The notes: generated by a model not told the origin, from the sequence alone. Positions 1 through 7,943 are shown, counted from the stretch's first letter. The stretch: 12,879 bases of DNA from Chitinophagales bacterium (GCA_020631035.1 JAHDIA010000092.1:1-12879); one strand, 5' to 3'. Numbers and translations are program-made.

Positions 1-1879
1 TATTAAAAAACCATAAATCATAATCAGAAATATTGACAATCCCATCCAAAGAACAATCTGCTGGGGCATAGACTTGATTTTGGGCAGGTGACTCTTTCCA
101 CAAATCATAATCCGTATTCTGAATAACTCCATCAGCATTGAGATCACCAGCGTACAACATTGCCCCACCATATTGAGTCATTTTTTGTTGGTCTGCTCCA
201 AAAGCCTTGTCCACAGAATCGGTAAAATCATACTCCATTAAACGCCCACTCATAGGCGTCGCAGTCAATACATCCAAGTGATTGCGATGGCGAACACAAA
301 AGTAGTATTCTTCATTCTCATCTAAATTGTCAAACTTAATGCCACGCTTGCCATCAGTTGAGTAGACTTCGCCACTGCTCTTCAATAATGCAGCCTTGGT
401 TTCAACCGTTGTAGTATTTCTTTCACCCGACTCATTAGGCATTCCAGTACGTGCCTCCACTAAAATCCAATCAGTAAAATTGTCAAAATAATTGAAGCTA
501 CTTATATTTTCTGTTCCAGCATAAAAATATGGAGCTTCATTAAAAGGCTGTTGTATAGAAAAAAGACTATCTAATTCACTATCCATATTATCATAAGACC
601 AATTTTGTCTCATTGCCCCTTCCAAAAACACCTGTAAATTTAATCTACTTTGTCCTGCCTTAAGCACATCCACAATGATAGATGAATCATAGTCTCCAGA
701 CTCACAAACATAAGAATTAGAATAAAACCCATAAGTTGAATTATATGCATACTCATTAACACACCCCCAACTATTTTCCAAGCAATCATCATCAATTTCT
801 GCCCAATAAGTATTATCAGAAATGTTCAAGCGATAAGAATCATTGGTCAAATCTCTAGACAAACTAGCCCTTTGAAAATGATTAATCAGTATGGTATTTT
901 CATCAAAGACAACTCCCCAATAAGAAGTAGCAATACTACTATTAAGCAAATTCAAATCATATACTGAATGGTAAGAAATAGATGCATAAGAATCACCGCC
1001 ATATCCTTCTTCTATATCTACATAAATCGAGTCGTAAACCAATGTATAAGTACTATCTGTAACAATAATATCTCCTATCCTCGAAGACAAAATTGCATAA
1101 TAATAGAAGTCCTGATAACCATAATTCCCTCCTTCTCCTTGAAAAACTTGAATATCTCCAATTTCGTAGGGAAAAAAGGCAGTGTAATCTACTGTTTGTT
1201 TGGTTCCTAATAGTGTACCATCTTGCTCTAGCCCAATAATATTGGCCTGTATTATACGCCAATCTCTCAAATAATAAAAAGGAACAAATGAAACAAAACC
1301 ATAGTTTTTGGTCAAAGTATACTGTATTTGATTTCGCTCATTTTCAACAGGATTGCCATTAAAATAGGCTTGTATTGAATAAAAACGAGCACTGTCTGTA
1401 ATTCCCAAAAACTCAACAGTCCCTATACTATCACAGCGTAAAAGAAGATAATCCAAACTATCTTCATATTCTTGCATATAAGTGTTGGTATATTCCCAAG
1501 TTTCGCCTACCTCTGCCAATGCATTAAAAGTAAACACATTGTTGTTGGCACTACGGTAGTAATACCAAGCATCTTTTTCAACCAAAGAATATAAACTCTC
1601 ACTAAAGCCTGTAGTTTCAATAAAAGTTTGCTTACAGGGTCCAATAAAGTTTTTATTAAGGAAATTTTCTATAAAAAGATGGTATCTCGTAGAATCTCCC
1701 ACATTTGAAGTCGAATCTACATAGTAAGGACCATTTGAATGGTAAGTCGCTGCATTGTATCCTGTCTTCCTTTCAAACTCAAAATAAGTCTTTTGGTTAA
1801 CGGGGAACAGTTCCCAATTCTCTGCATTGAGCCCAATACAAGTACCCAATAATATTAGTAGGAATAGAAAGCATCTCAT
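1..1879 (-). CDS. Secreted protein with C-terminal VELRD-like and dockerin-like repeats (3'-truncated)
   Basis: My reverse-strand translation is open from the ATG at 1879-1877 to the window edge (626 codons, no stop), so the 3' end is missing. The N-terminus (MRCFLFLLILLGTCIGLNA) is a typical signal peptide with likely cleavage after LNA. An upstream ATG at 1890 hits a stop after four codons, which decides the start. The middle (about residues 25-470) is rich in Tyr, Asp, Asn and aromatics and I recognise no domain. Around residues 474-555 lies the segment VEART...RNTTTVETKAALL...YYFCVRHRNHLDVLTA, which resembles the conserved C-terminal VELRD-like domain of Bacteroidota exported proteins. 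Two EF-hand/dockerin type I-like units follow: GDLNADGVIQNTDYDLW (about 575-591) and DCSLDGIVNISDYDLW (about 607-624), both with the DxxxDG calcium-loop pattern. Proteins of this kind often end in a type IX sorting domain, which would lie beyond position 1. The function is unknown; surface or extracellular location is inferred. Confidence 0.85.
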   Translation of the reverse strand, partial: MRCFLFLLILLGTCIGLNAENWELFPVNQKTYFEFERKTGYNAATYHSNGPYYVDSTSNVGDSTRYHLFIENFLNKNFIGPCKQTFIETTGFSESLYSLVEKDAWYYYRSANNNVFTFNALAEVGETWEYTNTYMQEYEDSLDYLLLRCDSIGTVEFLGITDSARFYSIQAYFNGNPVENERNQIQYTLTKNYGFVSFVPFYYLRDWRIIQANIIGLEQDGTLLGTKQTVDYTAFFPYEIGDIQVFQGEGGNYGYQDFYYYAILSSRIGDIIVTDSTYTLVYDSIYVDIEEGYGGDSYASISYHSVYDLNLLNSSIATSYWGVVFDENTILINHFQRASLSRDLTNDSYRLNISDNTYWAEIDDDCLENSWGCVNEYAYNSTYGFYSNSYVCESGDYDSSIIVDVLKAGQSRLNLQVFLEGAMRQNWSYDNMDSELDSLFSIQQPFNEAPYFYAGTENISSFNYFDNFTDWILVEARTGMPNESGERNTTTVETKAALLKSSGEVYSTDGKRGIKFDNLDENEEYYFCVRHRNHLDVLTATPMSGRLMEYDFTDSVDKAFGADQQKMTQYGGAMLYAGDLNADGVIQNTDYDLWKESPAQNQVYAPADCSLDGIVNISDYDLWFFN

Positions 1880-1946
1880 AAGTTTTTCATTGTATAGTTG
1901 AAATAAATAAAGTATAAATTCCACACTTATAATACAGTCACATCCT

Positions 1947-1980
1947 CAAATATAAAACATTTAGCGTATAAATGCAAAAA
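1947..1980 (-). promoter_or_regulatory. Bacteroidota-type promoter for the secreted protein gene
   Basis: On the minus strand there is TATATTTG (1954-1947), a full match to the Bacteroidota -7 element TAnnTTTG. A TTTTTG box (1980-1975) lies 20 bases upstream, which fits the -33 TTG/TTTG spacing of 19-21. It is about 70 bases upstream of the ATG at 1879. Assigned by consensus only. Confidence 0.6.
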
Positions 1981-2016
1981 CAGGGAGCTACGCAAAAAGA
2001 TTGCATATTACTATTT

Positions 2017-2024
2017 TATCTTTG
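2017..2024 (+). promoter_or_regulatory. -7 promoter element of the SMI1/KNR4 gene
   Basis: TATCTTTG matches TAnnTTTG exactly and sits 16 bases before the ATG at 2040. No good -33 TTG box is present at the usual distance (the nearest TTG, at 2001, is only 13 bases upstream), so the assignment rests on the -7 element. If real, the leader is very short, and translation cannot begin at the upstream in-frame TTG at 2001. Confidence 0.45.
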
Positions 2025-2039
2025 TGTAAAAAATTCAAA

Positions 2040-2978
2040 ATGCTTATCCCAGAAAACATCACAGACTTTTTGTATTGGGTCAAAGAAACTACTGAGTCTA
2101 GCTGGAGTTTAGAAGAGAACAATGAAACAGCTCCCATAGACAAAAATGAAGAAAAGACAGAGAACAATGAAGAGGAGGAATATGAATGGATTTACAATGC
2201 CAAATGGATTGGTATGGACAAAGAACAAATAAAGGACATTGAACACAAATACCAAATCCAATTTACAGAGGACCACAGACTCTTTCTTCAAATCTTACAC
2301 ACCCTAGACCGCAAAGAACCCATCAGCTATACCACCTCATTTGAGGAGGATGCAGAAGTGATACACGAAGAACTCCCTTTTTTCTACAATTGGCATACTG
2401 ACGAGGACGCCATTCAAAAGTATTTAAAGTGGCCTTATGACACTATTTTGCAAGATGTTCTTGGTTCCAATAATGTATGGCTTAAATCTTGGGGAAAACG
2501 CCCTAAAGACCAAGAGGCAATAACACAAATTTTCGATGCCTGGTATCAAAAAGCTCCCCAACTCATTCCTTTGACCAGTCATCGGTTTATGGTCAGTACA
2601 CCTAAAACAATGGGCAATCCTGTTTTATCTGTTTATGGTTCGGATATTGTTGTTTATGGTTGGGACTTGAGGTTGTACTTGCTAAATACACTAGAATATT
2701 TTTTGGACTTAAATGATGTACTATTAAATAAAGATGGTGAAGTTGATGATTACATTCCCAAGAAAGAATGGGCAGATTTAAGAGCAAAAACTTATGAAGC
2801 ATCCAAACAGAAAAACATTCCCTATTGGAAAGAAATGATTCTATTTTGGAGTTCTGGCTGGTCTAGTTTTGGTTTGCAATACCCCTACCCTAAAAATGGT
2901 CCAAACCCAATCACCCGAACCTACACCCCTGAAGATATGGATGAAGATGATCTACAGAAAAGATTTACTCCCTTCTAA
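2040..2978 (+). CDS. SMI1/KNR4 (SUKH) family protein
   Basis: 312 aa from ATG 2040. An in-frame TTG at 2001 would add 13 residues but lies upstream of a perfect -7 promoter element, so I prefer the ATG. No signal peptide is present, so a cytoplasmic location is expected. After a short N-terminal helix comes a very acidic linker (about residues 24-48). The SMI1/KNR4-like core spans about residues 55-215: the helix GMDKEQIKDIEHKYQIQF followed by the LFLQILHTLD pattern, FFYNW, WPYDTILQDV, WLKSWGKRP, and the diagnostic LIPLTSHRF...GNPVLSVYGSDIVVYGWDL segment. The C-terminal 100 residues are hydrophilic with several Trp. SUKH proteins serve as immunity proteins in polymorphic toxin systems, but many stand-alone members have no known partner. 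No toxin gene is visible next to this one, so an immunity role is not supported here. It is divergent from the secreted-protein gene and followed directly by a structured repeat. Confidence 0.85.
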   Translation: MLIPENITDFLYWVKETTESSWSLEENNETAPIDKNEEKTENNEEEEYEWIYNAKWIGMDKEQIKDIEHKYQIQFTEDHRLFLQILHTLDRKEPISYTTSFEEDAEVIHEELPFFYNWHTDEDAIQKYLKWPYDTILQDVLGSNNVWLKSWGKRPKDQEAITQIFDAWYQKAPQLIPLTSHRFMVSTPKTMGNPVLSVYGSDIVVYGWDLRLYLLNTLEYFLDLNDVLLNKDGEVDDYIPKKEWADLRAKTYEASKQKNIPYWKEMILFWSSGWSSFGLQYPYPKNGPNPITRTYTPEDMDEDDLQKRFTPF

Positions 2979-3129
2979 GCAACGAAGCACCCCAACATCC
3001 CACCTACGCCCGATAGTAGTGAATACCCCGCAGTAAGGGCGAATTGCATTCGCCCAATACGAGGAGTAGCAACGGATAGCGGGGATCCCGATAAAATCGG
3101 GACAAACGAAGCCCCCAACGTTCCGTCCC
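2979..3129. repeat. Structured non-coding repeat, copy A
   Basis: Begins at the base after the SMI1 stop codon and ends 17 bases before the stop of the convergent gene. It shares ordered blocks with copy B at 7999-8195: GCAACGAAG at the left end, CTACGCCYGATAG, a GGATAGCRGGGA block, and AAACGAAGCCYCCAACRTTCCGTCCC-type sequence at the right end. It contains two perfect hairpins: GGGCGAATTGCATTCGCCC (3037-3055, 8-bp stem) and TCCCGATAAAATCGGGA (3086-3102, 7-bp stem). It is more GC-rich than its surroundings. It may act as a bidirectional terminator for the convergent gene pair, or be a non-autonomous mobile element; the sequence alone does not decide. Confidence 0.7.
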
Positions 3130-3146
3130 ATTCAAAAAAGTCATTT

Positions 3147-4370
3147 TTAATTAGTGCCTTCTTTTTCATTTCCTCCTTCATTTATCAAGGCTTTGTTTTC
3201 ATCAAAAAACAGCACTTTATAAGGCTCTTCTAAGGGACTTGTAAGTACAACAGTATCTTGGAGTTCTTGTATCAATACAATGTCTATGGGAATTTCTTTG
3301 AGATAGTCTATTCCATCTACTTGAGCATACAAACACGCCAATATTGGAAATTCGCTTACTTTGGGAACTGCAAATTTATGGGTTTTGTACCGTTCATTTG
3401 TAACTAAATAGTGTGGTCTATCCAGTGTATCTTTTATTCTTGGGTGAAATACATCAATATCTACAATAGAATCATTGTAAGGGGTATCGTCTTCTTTGTA
3501 AATTAAGGTGCTAACTTTGTTAAAGTCTGGATACTGTCTATAGTATTCATGCTCTAAAGATTCCTTACTTTCTGAATTATACCTGGCTTGTCCCACTGTT
3601 AAAGGATTGATTCCTGTCATCTTTTTAAATTGATAAGCCATCAAACCGCCATAATAGGCTGTGTCCTCACGAATGTGACCATATCCCACATGGGCGACCA
3701 CCTTTGCCAAAGAATCTTTTTCAAAAATTTGGGCAATACATTTTGCTTGTGCCAACTCCCTATTTTTTATCCTTTCGGCTCCTTCTCCTTTCTTTTTAGC
3801 CCTATCATGTGGCAACACAGTATACCCCAAAGATAAGGCATAACGAATCATATTGGCAAACTGAGGTTCCCTTGGATAGAAGCCCGTTTTTATCACTGGT
3901 CTTCCTCGAAACTCCAAGCTATCTACTTCCTCCTTCATTCCCTCCAAACTTAAATAGCGGTAACCCAATTCATACAAGTCTTCTAAGAAATCTGCTGTAT
4001 AAATTCGATGTTCTGGACGGTGGTGTGCTTCGTTAAAAATTACCAAAGAGGTATTGGAAGCACCTTCCAAAACATAAGGGTACGCCTCTTTTAACTCAAA
4101 TTTACTCAAGGTCAAAACTGAGTCTCTCTTTGAGCTTTGAAATTTTTGATTGTCCGCTTTTATCGCCTCTTTGTATTCACCTATAAAGGAGTAAAACCAA
4201 GCCATAGGACTACACTTACTCAAGGCAGTAGAGTCCAAACAGCCAGCAAATTCCGTTTCAATTTCTTCGGGATATTTATAAAACAATCCTTCCTCTTCTT
4301 CAGAAACAAAGGTGTAATGGCTAAAGCTGTAAAAAGTTAAAATGAGAAAAAACAGTATATAGTATTTCAT
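3147..4370 (-). CDS. Predicted exported ChaN/EreA-like (TIKI superfamily) protein
   Basis: 407 aa. The N-terminus (MKYYILFFLILTFYSFSHY) is a hydrophobic signal peptide or membrane anchor, so an exported location is expected. There is no lipobox. The central region carries motifs reminiscent of the superfamily that includes ChaN, erythromycin esterase EreA, TraB and Tiki: LVIFNEAHHRPEHR (about 109-122), an isolated Glu in YLSLEGM (E143), VLPHDR (185-190) and AHVGYGH (226-232). These conserved His/Glu positions would form the metal or catalytic site. The C-terminal 150 residues match nothing I recognise and end in a charged tail. The gene is convergent with the SMI1 gene and lies 127 bases downstream of the metallopeptidase gene on the same strand. 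Superfamily membership is moderately sure; substrate and reaction are unknown. Confidence 0.7.
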   Translation of the reverse strand: MKYYILFFLILTFYSFSHYTFVSEEEEGLFYKYPEEIETEFAGCLDSTALSKCSPMAWFYSFIGEYKEAIKADNQKFQSSKRDSVLTLSKFELKEAYPYVLEGASNTSLVIFNEAHHRPEHRIYTADFLEDLYELGYRYLSLEGMKEEVDSLEFRGRPVIKTGFYPREPQFANMIRYALSLGYTVLPHDRAKKKGEGAERIKNRELAQAKCIAQIFEKDSLAKVVAHVGYGHIREDTAYYGGLMAYQFKKMTGINPLTVGQARYNSESKESLEHEYYRQYPDFNKVSTLIYKEDDTPYNDSIVDIDVFHPRIKDTLDRPHYLVTNERYKTHKFAVPKVSEFPILACLYAQVDGIDYLKEIPIDIVLIQELQDTVVLTSPLEEPYKVLFFDENKALINEGGNEKEGTN

Positions 4371-4450
4371 CTTTGTCTATGAAATGAAAGTATTATCAAA
4401 TAAGCAAGCAATATAGCCCATTTGAACAACAAATGCAATATTAAATCCCA

Positions 4451-4490
4451 AATCTTGAATTTTCAATCTTGAATTTTCAATCTTAAATTC
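4451..4490. repeat. Short AT-rich tandem repeat
   Basis: Two exact 14-bp units AATCTTGAATTTTC (4451-4464, 4465-4478) and a third degenerate unit AATCTTAAATTC (4479-4490). It lies between the metallopeptidase stop and the next gene on the same strand. No strong hairpin is evident. Likely a small slippage-type repeat. Confidence 0.85.
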
Positions 4491-4497
4491 ACATACA

Positions 4498-6312
4498 TCA
4501 CTCACACAAAAACATATAACTCCCGTCCTGATTGCCCAAGTCGATGTTTCGGACAAATTGTTGCAATACCCGACCCGCTTCGTCCTTTAAATCAATGTAG
4601 ACCGTTCCTGGCAAGCTATGGCGAATGTTCCGTACTTCATCAGTCATCCCACAAAATCCCGCTTTGACGATGTACAAATAATTATCGAATGCGCCTTCTA
4701 TTACACCCTCCATCCTAGAGTGTCGAATGCTCACCCTCCCCTTTTTGAGATGGGGAAAAGCAATGAACAAACAGCCTCGATTTTCTTGTACTGTATTGCC
4801 CAGAATACGGTAGTATTTTTGAGTAACATTGTGGGTCGCATTGTGAATTTCTATTTGGTACAAGCCCGACTCTTGAATAGACAAGTTTATGGTCTGAATA
4901 CGGTTGTCATAATCGTAATTGTATTTTGCCAATTGAATGAGATAAGAGTCCGCTAAGACCTCCTTGGTCGTCAAATTGATTCGAACCGAAGAAAAATTCT
5001 GATAGTCGGGCGGATTGACTGAAGGTGTCAATGGCAAGGTACTGTTGAAATGAGTTGTGCCAGAAGACAAATTCGTAATCTTGATTTGTAGTTTTTCTTT
5101 GTTGAGCGAGTGGAGTTTTTTGCCCTGCGCCCACTCGGATCCATTCTCGAAAGTCTCGTATAAATAAAATTTGAGATTGCAAATGTATTCGCTATGTAGG
5201 AAGTAATTGTAGGCATACATCCAGGTCTTGACTCCTTTTAAAATGCGACAATCGAACAATTCTTGTTGGTCGAGCCATTTTCTCGCAGGCAAGCCCTCCA
5301 CTTTGGGAAGCAATTGTTCGATGATTTGGTAAAACAATTCTTTGGTCGGTCGCAAGTTTTGGTCTTGTTCCAACAAAGCATAATAGACCGTATTGAAGGT
5401 ATGAGAAAAATAGCCTTGGTGTGCTTGTTGGTAGGCAACATTCAACTTTTCGTAGGCAACCTGAACCAGTTGATAGCGCTCCAAATCCAATTCCATTCCC
5501 CCTTGGGAAGACTGTAGATTGGTTGTAATCAGGTTTTTATTGATTCTAAAATCGTAGTCCCAACCCAAGATGCTGTTGTGGCGTTTATTGGGTGGAAAAA
5601 ACACTTTGCCTTCCTCTGACTGCATCGCCAAATGAATGACCTCCACACTTGCTCCCATTGCAAACATTTCCTCCATCATTTCGGTGTTTTCGTCATAGCA
5701 CCAATTTTTGTCACAGGCAAACAGGAGCTGCTTGCGTTGGGCGTGAATCCATTCGTGTACCAAGTTCTCCGTTTCATCTTTTAGAGAAAGCGTATTGCGA
5801 GACGGCACATAGAGTTCGATGCGTTGGGTTCGACCAATTTCGATGGTCGCAGGCAAGGCACTTTTGCCATAGACCTTTTCGACCAAGGGAAGGAGAAAAC
5901 GAAATTTCTCTTGATAAGCCGCAATCTGTTCAGGTGCAAAACCGCTGTCTTTTTTGAAGCTAAAACGGGTATCGTATTTGCCCAACTTTTGTACATTATT
6001 GGTTTTCAGCTTTTGTTGAACGACTGTTCCGTTTTTATTGTCCTTCATCGACCACAGGCTCAGTACAATTTCCTTTTCCCCTTCTTTTAAGGGCAAAGCA
6101 TCCACTGCAAAGCTAATGGTACTGCGTTCGTGTTTACCAAGGGCTTGAAAAATGTACTTTTTGGACAATTTAAGTACCGCTTCCCCATCCATCACAGAGG
6201 TTACGGCATAGTATACCCAATCGACACTCATTGGGTCTTTTAGCTCAAATCGGACAATGCAACTGTAGGGCAAATTGTTTTGTACCTCTACGATTTTGGG
6301 TGTGGGGAGCAT
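4498..6312 (-). CDS. Predicted HExxH zinc metallopeptidase-like protein
   Basis: 604 aa, starting MLPTPKIVEV with no signal peptide, so probably cytoplasmic unless exported by another route. Residues about 1-110 look like a beta-rich domain (alternating hydrophobic strands). The motif ENLVHEWIHAQRK places HExxH at residues 186-190. Downstream acidic residues in DENTEMMEEMFAMG (E208, E211, E214, E215) lie at a distance where a gluzincin third zinc ligand (Glu) is expected. Residues about 280-370 are helical. The C-terminal 200 residues appear beta-rich again (SGLYQIEIHNATHN and similar). I cannot name the peptidase family. Proteolysis is inferred from the motif alone, and the substrate is unknown. 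The gene follows a terminator (6345-6374), so it is probably transcribed separately from the SnoaL-like gene upstream. Confidence 0.75.
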   Translation of the reverse strand: MLPTPKIVEVQNNLPYSCIVRFELKDPMSVDWVYYAVTSVMDGEAVLKLSKKYIFQALGKHERSTISFAVDALPLKEGEKEIVLSLWSMKDNKNGTVVQQKLKTNNVQKLGKYDTRFSFKKDSGFAPEQIAAYQEKFRFLLPLVEKVYGKSALPATIEIGRTQRIELYVPSRNTLSLKDETENLVHEWIHAQRKQLLFACDKNWCYDENTEMMEEMFAMGASVEVIHLAMQSEEGKVFFPPNKRHNSILGWDYDFRINKNLITTNLQSSQGGMELDLERYQLVQVAYEKLNVAYQQAHQGYFSHTFNTVYYALLEQDQNLRPTKELFYQIIEQLLPKVEGLPARKWLDQQELFDCRILKGVKTWMYAYNYFLHSEYICNLKFYLYETFENGSEWAQGKKLHSLNKEKLQIKITNLSSGTTHFNSTLPLTPSVNPPDYQNFSSVRINLTTKEVLADSYLIQLAKYNYDYDNRIQTINLSIQESGLYQIEIHNATHNVTQKYYRILGNTVQENRGCLFIAFPHLKKGRVSIRHSRMEGVIEGAFDNYLYIVKAGFCGMTDEVRNIRHSLPGTVYIDLKDEAGRVLQQFVRNIDLGNQDGSYMFLCE

Positions 6313-6344
6313 AAATTTATTGGTTCGTTACTAATTAAGAGACG

Positions 6345-6374
6345 AAAATAAAAAAGCCCAGAATATTTCTGGGC
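6345..6374 (-). terminator. Intrinsic terminator of the SnoaL-like gene
   Basis: On the minus strand a perfect 8-bp stem (GCCCAGAA / TTCTGGGC, 6374-6356) with a 3-nt loop is followed by a U-rich run (TTTTTTATTTT, 6355-6345). It lies 58 bases after the stop codon at 6433. The U-tract ends about 30 bases before the start of the metallopeptidase gene, so any promoter for that gene must overlap or closely follow the terminator. Confidence 0.85.
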
Positions 6375-6432
6375 TTCTACTAACATAAAATAATATAGTG
6401 TTTAAAACTTGTTTCTCGTCATCAACCTTTCT

Positions 6433-6813
6433 TTATGCCTCTTGTTTAGGCATTTCTGGTACATTGTAGTAAAAACGCTCACTCACAATCTTGTCATCTT
6501 TCCACTGTTGAACAGCCACCTCTTCCATTTTCATTCTGTGACCATTTTGGAAAGTACAATCTACCCAGCTCTCTACACAACATACGCCAGTTTCTTCATT
6601 GGCAGTAATTGCTCCAACTCCAGAACCATGCCACTCTTTGATGTTACCTTGCCATTGTTGGATCGCATCTCTTTGCGCCTCTTTGCCATTTCTCACATCT
6701 CCAGTGGCTTCAGTAACAACTACATTCTCATCATAAAATTGCTCAAAAGCTTCCATCATCTGTCCCTGACCCATCATTTCATACAATTTACTAGCTTTTT
6801 CTAAATAACTCAT
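6433..6813 (-). CDS. SnoaL-like / NTF2-like fold protein
   Basis: 126 aa, compact and cytoplasmic (no signal peptide or membrane segment). The helical N-terminus (ASKLYEMMGQGQMMEAFEQFYDENVVVTE) followed by strands (RNGKEAQRDAIQQW, VCCVESWVDCTFQNGHRMKMEEVAVQQWKDDKIVSERFYYN) is the standard SnoaL/NTF2 cone-fold pattern, and the length is typical for the family. Members include polyketide cyclases, steroid isomerases and many ligand-binding proteins of unknown role. No conserved catalytic set can be assigned here. The gene is single: its own terminator follows, and it is divergent from the DUF4126 gene. Specific function unknown. Confidence 0.85.
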   Translation of the reverse strand: MSYLEKASKLYEMMGQGQMMEAFEQFYDENVVVTEATGDVRNGKEAQRDAIQQWQGNIKEWHGSGVGAITANEETGVCCVESWVDCTFQNGHRMKMEEVAVQQWKDDKIVSERFYYNVPEMPKQEA

Positions 6814-6845
6814 TTGTAAAGATTTAAAAGGTTGAATAATGAATG

Positions 6846-6995
6846 TTCTTTGACAATTTTTGGAGAGTGATTTTTGAACAAACAGTAGGAAGCCAAAGGC
6901 GACTGAATGGCTTGTTTAAAAATTAGCTCTCTTCAGCAAAAAGTGTCAAAGAATGATAAAGTGATACAAATTTCTGAAAAAAAAAGAGCTAATTT
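6846..6995. repeat. Nested inverted repeats in the 314-base divergent spacer
   Basis: The spacer 6814-7127 holds no credible gene. It contains TTCTTTGACA at 6846-6855 and its exact inverse TGTCAAAGAA at 6944-6953. The similarity extends inward imperfectly over about 35-45 bases per arm (TTTTTG, GAG, TTTTT, AACAA blocks). A second inverted pair overlaps it: AAATTAGCTCT at 6920-6930 and AGAGCTAATTT at 6985-6995. This could be a long hairpin, a degenerate MITE-like element, or paired regulator sites for the two divergent genes. Confidence 0.6.
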
Positions 6996-7127
6996 GTTTA
7001 AGAAATGTTAATTTATTGGGCAATCTATTAAACATAACAGACAAATTTTGAGTAATATTTATCATTTGGGTATAAGGAACTTTTTTGACTTATATATTGT
7101 TGAACGGGATGAATTAAACTACTATAA

Positions 7128-7694
7128 ATGGAATTGATACCAGCTTTGTTATTGGGAATTGGATTGAGTGCAGCGGTAGGTTTTAGGATTTTTGTTCCCT
7201 TTTTATTGATGAGTTTGGCAAGCAATATGGGCTTAATGGAATTGAGTGCAGGAATGACCTGGATGGGCTCGACTCCTGCCCTCATCGCTTTTGCAACTGC
7301 CACTTTATTAGAAGTTGGTGCTTATTTTGTCCCTTGGCTCGACAACTTATTGGACAGTGTCACCACTCCAGCCGCTTTTGTAGGCGGAACCGTAATGATG
7401 AGCAGTGCCATAGTCGAAATGGACCCATTGATGCATTGGGCATTGGCGATCATCGCAGGAGGTGGAACGGCTGGCATCATCAAAGGCGGCACTTCGACCA
7501 CCCGTTTGGCATCTACTGCCACCACAGGAGGCCTTGCCAATCCCTTATTAGCAGGGACCGAAATCATTGGCGCAGTGGGCTTATCCATTATGAGTATGTT
7601 CATTCCCATTGTAGCAGGCGTCTTAGTCTTATTGACAGTCACTTATGCCCTTTGGCGCATCGTCCGTTGGAGACGTAGTCGAAGGTTGGCGTAA
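7128..7694 (+). CDS. DUF4126 family integral membrane protein
   Basis: 188 aa, highly hydrophobic, with about four to five membrane segments (roughly residues 4-32, 50-68, 83-98, 103-118 and 150-172) and a basic C-terminus (RIVRWRRSRRLA), which suggests a cytoplasmic tail. The family pattern is clear: GIGLSAAVGFRIFVPFLLMS, then a segment with AFATATLLEVGAYFVPWLDN, a conserved Gly/Thr-rich STTRLASTATTGGLANPLL region, and a last helix. DUF4126 proteins have no known function. The start is taken at the ATG at 7128 because the first membrane segment begins directly after it. The gene stands alone, divergent from the SnoaL-like gene, and is followed by a repeat-filled region. Confidence 0.9.
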   Translation: MELIPALLLGIGLSAAVGFRIFVPFLLMSLASNMGLMELSAGMTWMGSTPALIAFATATLLEVGAYFVPWLDNLLDSVTTPAAFVGGTVMMSSAIVEMDPLMHWALAIIAGGGTAGIIKGGTSTTRLASTATTGGLANPLLAGTEIIGAVGLSIMSMFIPIVAGVLVLLTVTYALWRIVRWRRSRRLA

Positions 7695-7701
7695 CTTAAT
7701 T

Positions 7702-7765
7702 GTGAGTTATAAATGGTGAATTATGAATTGGGCAAACGACTTTCCATTTATAATTTATAACTCAC
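7702..7765. repeat. AT-rich inverted repeat downstream of the DUF4126 gene
   Basis: GTGAGTTATAAAT (7702-7714) is exactly inverted as ATTTATAACTCAC (7753-7765), with further imperfect similarity around both arms (AATGGTGAATTATGAATT and CACCATTTATAATT). It starts 8 bases after the stop codon. It could fold into a long hairpin and act as a transcript end or a small dispersed repeat; no clear U-tract of the classical type is present. Confidence 0.7.
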
Positions 7766-7903
7766 CATTTATAATTATTTTATGGGGCAACGTCTGTGGT
7801 TCATGGCTAAGTTTTATCTGGTTAACCAGCGCGTGTTTTAGGCTTCGTACAAGCGTGCATCTACCCGCTCATCCTGCACTTCTAAACCCAGAACATTACA
7901 AAA

Positions 7904-7936
7904 ATGAAATATCTAAACCTACTATTTTTGCTATAG
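7904..7936 (+). other. Ten-codon ORF resembling the start of a signal peptide
   Basis: ATG at 7904 encodes MKYLNLLFLL and then TAG. It is preceded by an A-rich stretch typical of Bacteroidota starts (acattacaaaa). The residues look like the beginning of a secretion signal, so this may be a remnant of a gene truncated by insertion of the downstream repeat. It may equally be chance. The sequence before it (7783-7900) is more GC-rich, and I recognise nothing in it. Confidence 0.2.
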
Positions 7937-7943
7937 AGTAATT

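Noticed and set aside
968..1262. Short ORFs on both strands inside the secreted-protein gene
   Set aside because: The reverse-strand frame from 1879 is open across the whole region with a signal peptide and recognisable C-terminal domains; the others are shadows in wrong frames.
2001..2039. Upstream in-frame TTG start for the SMI1/KNR4 gene
   Set aside because: A perfect TAnnTTTG promoter element at 2017-2024 lies between the TTG and the ATG at 2040, and the added residues show no domain character.
2040..2978. Toxin-immunity locus around the SUKH protein
   Set aside because: No toxin, VgrG, Rhs, PAAR or other polymorphic-toxin gene is adjacent; stand-alone SMI1/KNR4 proteins are common.
2975..3181. 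68-codon minus-strand ORF over repeat copy A
   Set aside because: It overlaps the end of two real genes and runs through hairpins of a non-coding repeat; no protein-like features.
4451..4490. Possible CRISPR array
   Set aside because: Units of 14 bp are directly adjacent with no spacers; this is a simple tandem repeat.
4618..5957. Plus-strand ORFs antisense to the metallopeptidase gene
   Set aside because: The 604-codon minus-strand frame with an HExxH motif explains the region; the antisense frames are low-complexity shadows.
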